Source of the DNA: Phascolarctobacterium succinatutens CAG:287
Lineage (GTDB): Bacteria; Bacillota; Negativicutes; Acidaminococcales; Acidaminococcaceae
Direction: 5' to 3'
NCBI RefSeq assembly: GCF_000434895.1
Contig: NZ_FR892829.1
Span: 13,719 to 28,721 of the forward strand
DNA: 15,003 nucleotides
Part shown: positions 12,128 to 15,003 of the stretch, piece after piece
How the letters are laid out: every line of letters begins with the position of its first letter
Numbering within the stretch: position 1 is the stretch's first letter
Program-made: the position numbers and the translations under genes
Notes under the pieces: generated by a model
Databases searched by the model: none
What the model saw: the letters and a program-made list of their open reading frames with translations, nothing else
What the model was told of the DNA's origin: nothing

Positions 12128-12577
12128 TTAGCCTTCAATGGCAATATATTTTTTGTCTTCGACTTTTTTAGGCTCAACCTTAGGAATAGTAACCTTCAGG
12201 ATACCGTCTTCGAATTTAGCTTTGATATCCTCCTGGGTAACTGCTTCGCCGACATAGAAGGTTCTTGCACATTGACCGCTGTAACGTTCACGGCGGATAT
12301 AAACGCCTTTATCGTTCTTTTCGTCCTTGTCGAGGCCTTTAGCGGCGGTAATGGTCAGATAACCGTTTTCCAGTTTGGCGCTGACGTCCTCTTTTTTGAA
12401 TCCCGGCAGGTCGATATCCATTTCATAAGCTGTATCCGATTCCTTGATATCGGTTTTCATAACGTTCTGAGCATGTTTGCCGTACAACGGATTACGATGA
12501 CCAAAGAACTCTTTTTCAAACGGGAAATCCATTAAATCATCAAATAAGCTTTCACCAAATACACTAGGCATCATCAT
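12128..12577 (-). CDS. Hsp20/alpha-crystallin small heat-shock protein
   Basis: A 149-residue small heat-shock protein, an ATP-independent holdase that binds unfolding proteins in oligomers. A short N-terminal arm (FGESLFDDLMDFPFEKEFFG) is followed by the alpha-crystallin domain (about 40-140). That domain contains DIKESDTAYEMDIDLPGFKKEDV, LENGYLTITA, RRERYSGQCARTFYVGEAV and the final FEDGILKVTIPK motif (the GxLxxxxP-like strand), then the short tail KKYIAIEG. An I-x-I motif is present as IAI. Three ATGs in a row begin the gene; the first (12577) sits eight bases from GGAGG. Control by HrcA is strongly suggested by a CIRCE element over its promoter. Confidence 0.95.
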   Translation of the reverse strand: MMMPSVFGESLFDDLMDFPFEKEFFGHRNPLYGKHAQNVMKTDIKESDTAYEMDIDLPGFKKEDVSAKLENGYLTITAAKGLDKDEKNDKGVYIRRERYSGQCARTFYVGEAVTQEDIKAKFEDGILKVTIPKVEPKKVEDKKYIAIEG

Positions 12578-12721
12578 AAGTCATTCCTCCAGTTTTATTG
12601 CGCTTGTTGTAGTCATTTTAATGTTGATGCAGCAAGTATTGATTTGATTTGCCAACGCGGGATTTGTGCTTTGCGGGTGCTGCCCTTGTAGCTCCTGTAG
12701 CTCATTTCCTTTGTTGATTAT

Positions 12722-12750
12722 GTTATACCACTATTTGTTAGCACTGTCAA
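12722..12750 (-). promoter_or_regulatory. hsp20 promoter (sigma-A type)
   Basis: On the minus strand, TTGACA (12745-12750) and TATAAC (12722-12727) are 17 bases apart. The start site would be near 12715, leaving an unusually long leader of about 135-140 bases before the ATG at 12577. Confidence 0.85.
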
Positions 12751-12764
12751 GCATTGAGTGCTAA
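12738..12764. promoter_or_regulatory. CIRCE operator (HrcA binding site)
   Basis: The arms are TTAGCACTG (12738-12746) and GAGTGCTAA (12756-12764) with a 9-base spacer. This matches the CIRCE consensus of two 9-base arms and 9-base spacer with one mismatch. The -35 box of the hsp20 promoter lies inside it, so bound HrcA would block RNA polymerase. Confidence 0.92.
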
Positions 12765-12817
12765 TTTCTGACGATTTCACAGAAATTACAAAAAGTGGGG
12801 GTGTAGGGCCCCCCTTT

Positions 12818-12837
12818 CGCCTCACTACGTTCGGCAC
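12818..12837. repeat. 20-bp direct repeat, copy 1
   Basis: CGCCTCACTACGTTCGGCAC occurs exactly here and at 13131-13150. Both copies are preceded by a C-rich run (CCCCTTT or CCCCCTTC) and appear to be fragments of one dispersed element. Confidence 0.8.
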
Positions 12838-12862
12838 ATTACAGATGGAAAAGCAGTAATAA

Positions 12863-12911
12863 AGAGCCTCTCCTTGGGGAGAGGTGCCGAGCTTGTCGAG
12901 GCGGAGAGGGG
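12863..12911 (+). repeat. Palindromic repeat element A
   Basis: CCTCTCC (12867-12873) can pair with GGAGAGG immediately after (12878-12884) or with a second GGAGAGG 30 bases away (12903-12909). The result is two mutually exclusive hairpins. It is homologous in inverted orientation to element B at 13019-13067. Confidence 0.75.
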
Positions 12912-13018
12912 ATATTCTGAAAATAATGCTATTCGTAAGCATAACGGTTGCAAGCAAATAATCTTTGTGTACGAATTTTCTTCAATCTAAATTCAAATGT
13001 AAGCCTATAAACTGCAGT

Positions 13019-13067
13019 CCCCTCTCAGTCGCCATAGCGGGCGCCAGCTCTCCCCGAGGAGAGCCTC
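13019..13067 (-). repeat. Palindromic repeat element B (inverted relative to A)
   Basis: It aligns with the reverse complement of element A, with GCTCTCC (13047-13053) against GGAGAGC (13058-13064) and a distant CCTCTC (13021-13026). A and B enclose about 107 bases of AT-rich sequence, a MITE-like layout with ~49-bp imperfect terminal inverted repeats. Confidence 0.7.
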
Positions 13068-13130
13068 ATCTTTCTTTATTAAAGTCTCATCTGCTTGCGG
13101 CCCCCCTTCCGCCAGCTCGCAACCCCCTTC

Positions 13131-13150
13131 CGCCTCACTACGTTCGGCAC
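13131..13150. repeat. 20-bp direct repeat, copy 2
   Basis: Exact copy of 12818-12837. It runs into CCTTCCCCAAGGGG, which looks like a truncated piece of the element A family (CCCC-AA-GGGG core). Confidence 0.8.
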
Positions 13151-13210
13151 CTTCCCCAAGGGGCAGGCAAGACTAATAGCTTTCCATTAACCTTCATTAG
13201 CACGTTCTTG

Positions 13211-13254
13211 CTTCCCCCTCGGGGGAACTGTCGCGTTAGCGACTAAAGGGGGAA
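13211..13254 (+). repeat. Palindromic repeat element D
   Basis: TTCCCCC (13212-13218) can pair with GGGGGAA at 13221-13227 or with the second GGGGGAA at 13248-13254. A GTCGC-gtta-GCGAC hairpin (13230-13243) lies between. This is the same X, X', hairpin, X' architecture as element A but with a different sequence. Confidence 0.75.
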
Positions 13255-13339
13255 ATGTGAGAGCAGATAAGAAATTTGCTAGAAGTATAACCCAAAATCT
13301 CTAAAATTTTCTCCAAATTTCCCCAAAATTTCCCCTCAT

Positions 13340-13367
13340 CCTACCCGAATTTGCCATTTCGGGTAGG
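13340..13367. repeat. 10-bp perfect hairpin upstream of the porin
   Basis: CCTACCCGAA (13340-13349) pairs with TTCGGGTAGG (13358-13367) around an 8-base loop. There is no T-tract on either side, so it is probably not a terminator. Its right arm borders the proposed porin promoter. Confidence 0.6.
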
Positions 13368-13394
13368 GACAAGTTACTAAAAATTCGATATACT
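13366..13394 (+). promoter_or_regulatory. Possible porin promoter
   Basis: GGGACA (13366-13371) and TATACT (13389-13394) are spaced by 17 bases, leaving a leader of about 160 bases before the ATG at 13561. The -35 box is a partial match. A promoter nearer the gene cannot be excluded. Confidence 0.35.
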
Positions 13395-13560
13395 ACAGCC
13401 AGAAGCAAAGGAAAAACAATTAATCCTTCTTGCTTTTCCGACTTTACCGAACGGAGCGAGCAATGCAAAAACCAAAATGAAACAAGGCAAATTTTGGCAA
13501 CAGGCAGCGCAAGCCTCCGCAAGGTAAAAAAATACTTTACTTAAAGAGGAGGAATTTCCC

Positions 13561-14946
13561 ATGAAAAAATCTTTAGTACTCGCAATGGCAATGGCTCTTG
13601 GCGTAACCGCATCCGCTTACGCTGCTAACCCCTTCAGCGACGTTCCTGCCGGCCACTGGGCATATGACAGCATCAGCAAGCTGGCAGCTGCAGGTGTAAT
13701 CGATGGTTATGGTGACGGCACCTTCGGCGGCGATAAGCTGATGACTCGCTATGAAATGGCACAAATCGTTGCTAGAGCAATGGCAAAGGGCGCTAATGTT
13801 GACAAGCTGGCAGCAGAATTTGCTGACGAGCTGGACAGCCTGGGCGTGCGCGTAGCTAACCTGGAGAAAAAGGCTGACAATGTAAAAATTACCGGTGAAG
13901 TTCGCTTCCGTTATGTTGACCAAGACGGTGCAATGTCAAGAAGGACTTTAGACAGAGGTTACAGAGTTTTGGGCAATGATTCCAACCATGTGGCAGATAT
14001 CCGTTCCCGCATCTGGATTAACGGTATGATTAATGATGACTGGACCTACACCGGCATGCTGCAGAATGTTCAGAACCTGAATAATAATGCCGGTGATGAA
14101 AATACAAGCTTCCAACGCGCTTATGTAGACGGCAAGCTGGGCGGCATGGCAGTACGTGCAGGCCGTTATAACCTGGTAATTGCTGACGGCAATATCTATG
14201 ATACCCGTGCTGATGGTCTGGAGCTGTCTTATGGCAACAAGGTTAAGGTAAAAGGCTTTGCAGGCAAGGCAACTGATGATATTACTGTAGTACCGTTTAT
14301 GATAAATGATGGCATTAATACTGAAACTGGTGATATTACTAATGGCGGCAAGTATTGGGGCTTGGCAGTAGAAGGCGAGTTGGCTAAGGGCTTGAAGGCT
14401 ACTGCCGGCTACACTCAATTCAAAGATATGGGAACCGGCTCTGTTGCATTTGACAATGGTAACTTTGACAAAACTGATATTGACAACGGCATCTGGCATG
14501 CAGGCTTGAGCTATGATATGGGGCATTTCAATCTGTCCGCTATGTATCTGAAGGGTGATTTGTCTGCTGACAAATCTAATAATATTGGTAACATCGATAT
14601 TAACAACGCTATTGATCAATATCTTGATGATGACGGCTTCGTTATCGGCCTGTCCTATAAGGGTGCTAAGGCTGAGGATGCAGGCAGCTGGGGCGCATGG
14701 GCTAAATACTATGACCAAGGCGCACAAACCTATGTTGCACACACCACCGATGCTAACACCTTTGGCATGACCGGTTTCAAGGGCTTCGGCGTAGGCGCTA
14801 ACTACACCCTCGCTAAAAACATCGTAGCTAATGTTGCATACTACAACACCGAATCCAAGCTGTTGAAAGAGCTTCCTGGTATTGCTGCTGATTTTGATCG
14901 CACCAAAGACCATCGCTTCTGGACTGACGTAACCTTCACTTTCTAA
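13561..14946 (+). CDS. SLH-domain outer-membrane porin (OmpM-like)
   Basis: A 461-residue outer-membrane protein. Signal peptide residues 1-21 (MKKSLVLAMAMALGVTASAYA) are followed by one SLH domain (about 24-77: FSDVPAGHWAYDSISKLAAA, GVIDGYGDGTFGGDKLMTRYE). SLH domains of this group bind polyamine-decorated peptidoglycan and so tether the outer membrane. A coiled coil follows (about 79-106: LAAEFADELDSLGVRVANLEKK). From 108 a beta-barrel of alternating strands begins with ITGEVRFRYVD and ends with FWTDVTFTF; the terminal Phe is the BAM recognition signal. The start is ATG 13561, with AGGAGG at 13547-13552 and a codon pattern typical of high expression. Small solutes probably pass through it. 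It is the main taxonomic marker here: this domain order is typical of Negativicutes. Confidence 0.94.
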   Translation: MKKSLVLAMAMALGVTASAYAANPFSDVPAGHWAYDSISKLAAAGVIDGYGDGTFGGDKLMTRYEMAQIVARAMAKGANVDKLAAEFADELDSLGVRVANLEKKADNVKITGEVRFRYVDQDGAMSRRTLDRGYRVLGNDSNHVADIRSRIWINGMINDDWTYTGMLQNVQNLNNNAGDENTSFQRAYVDGKLGGMAVRAGRYNLVIADGNIYDTRADGLELSYGNKVKVKGFAGKATDDITVVPFMINDGINTETGDITNGGKYWGLAVEGELAKGLKATAGYTQFKDMGTGSVAFDNGNFDKTDIDNGIWHAGLSYDMGHFNLSAMYLKGDLSADKSNNIGNIDINNAIDQYLDDDGFVIGLSYKGAKAEDAGSWGAWAKYYDQGAQTYVAHTTDANTFGMTGFKGFGVGANYTLAKNIVANVAYYNTESKLLKELPGIAADFDRTKDHRFWTDVTFTF

Positions 14947-14975
14947 TAAACCTTCATACAAAAACTTCCTAAAAT

Positions 14976-14995
14976 CGGCAGCGCCAGCGCTGTCG
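14976..14995. terminator. Possible porin terminator at the window edge
   Basis: CAGCGC (14979-14984) and GCGCTG (14987-14992), extended by CGG/TCG with one wobble pair, form a GC-rich hairpin 30 bases after the stop codon. Any T-tract would lie beyond base 15003 or be absent. Confidence 0.4.
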
Positions 14996-15003
14996 GCAGA
15001 GAA

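Larger units (their letters stand above)
12765..13560. other. Gene-free region rich in palindromic repeats
   Basis: About 800 bases without a credible protein gene. 12790-13255 is a patchwork of GC-rich repeat elements (listed separately) embedded in AT-rich sequence. 13260-13340 contains a run of loosely repeated AAAATTT/CCCC units. 13340-13367 is a 10-bp hairpin. 13370-13540 contains the presumed porin promoter and leader. Short open frames here have no ribosome binding sites or recognisable content. Confidence 0.65.

Noticed and set aside
12578..12716. RNA thermometer in the hsp20 leader
   Set aside because: No U-rich stretch or ROSE-like motif facing the Shine-Dalgarno sequence could be seen by eye; the leader's length alone is not evidence.
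12790..13255. CRISPR array
   Set aside because: The repeats are of different sequence and length, occur in both orientations and are not evenly spaced by unique spacers of constant size.
12965..13562. Open frames of 61-93 codons in the repeat region
   Set aside because: They run through palindromic repeats and have no ribosome binding site. Such frames arise from dispersed repeats and are sometimes misannotated as proteins.
13948..14961. A 337-residue open frame opposite the porin gene
   Set aside because: Same explanation: antisense shadow of a highly biased coding sequence, no known motifs.

Overview
The window looks like a chromosomal segment of a diderm Firmicute of the class Negativicutes, possibly an Acidaminococcaceae/Phascolarctobacterium-like gut anaerobe. 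Evidence: a major porin that joins a signal peptide, one SLH domain, a short coiled coil and a beta-barrel ending in Phe (the OmpM-type architecture of Negativicutes); a CIRCE operator; AGGAGG-type ribosome binding sites; a gatA-gatB pair; and dispersed GC-rich palindromic repeats of the kind seen in gut Firmicutes. The genus is inference.

Layout. 1-2066: end of gatA and complete gatB (tRNA-dependent amidotransferase), closed by a bidirectional terminator. 2083-6749: an AT-rich accessory stretch with a membrane protein and an exported protein (both minus strand, unfamiliar), a RelA/SpoT-type small alarmone synthetase translationally coupled to a 76-residue protein (plus strand; candidate toxin-antitoxin pair), and a single-gene P-loop ATPase. 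The first three units are punctuated by near-identical 45-46 nt GNRA-capped hairpins, and the two minus-strand genes share a duplicated promoter block with a palindrome. 6802-8050: a flavin reductase-like protein convergent with a TetR regulator, sharing a 17-bp perfect hairpin terminator. 8051-8582: no protein gene, but a likely minus-strand structured RNA of about 195 nt with its own promoter and terminator, beside the purC terminator. 8583-10449: purC and a PHP-domain phosphoesterase, both minus. 10789-12045: Na+/serine-threonine symporter sstT behind a consensus promoter. 12128-12577: an Hsp20 chaperone whose promoter is overlapped by a CIRCE element. 12578-13560: about 1 kb without genes, packed with palindromic repeat elements. 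13561-14946: the SLH porin, with a possible terminator at the window edge.

The housekeeping genes (gatAB, purC, sstT, hsp20, porin) are unremarkable. The main places for something new are the alarmone synthetase pair, the hairpin-bounded cassettes around it, and the unassigned RNA between tetR and purC. Every family assignment was made by reading motifs by eye; no database search was run.
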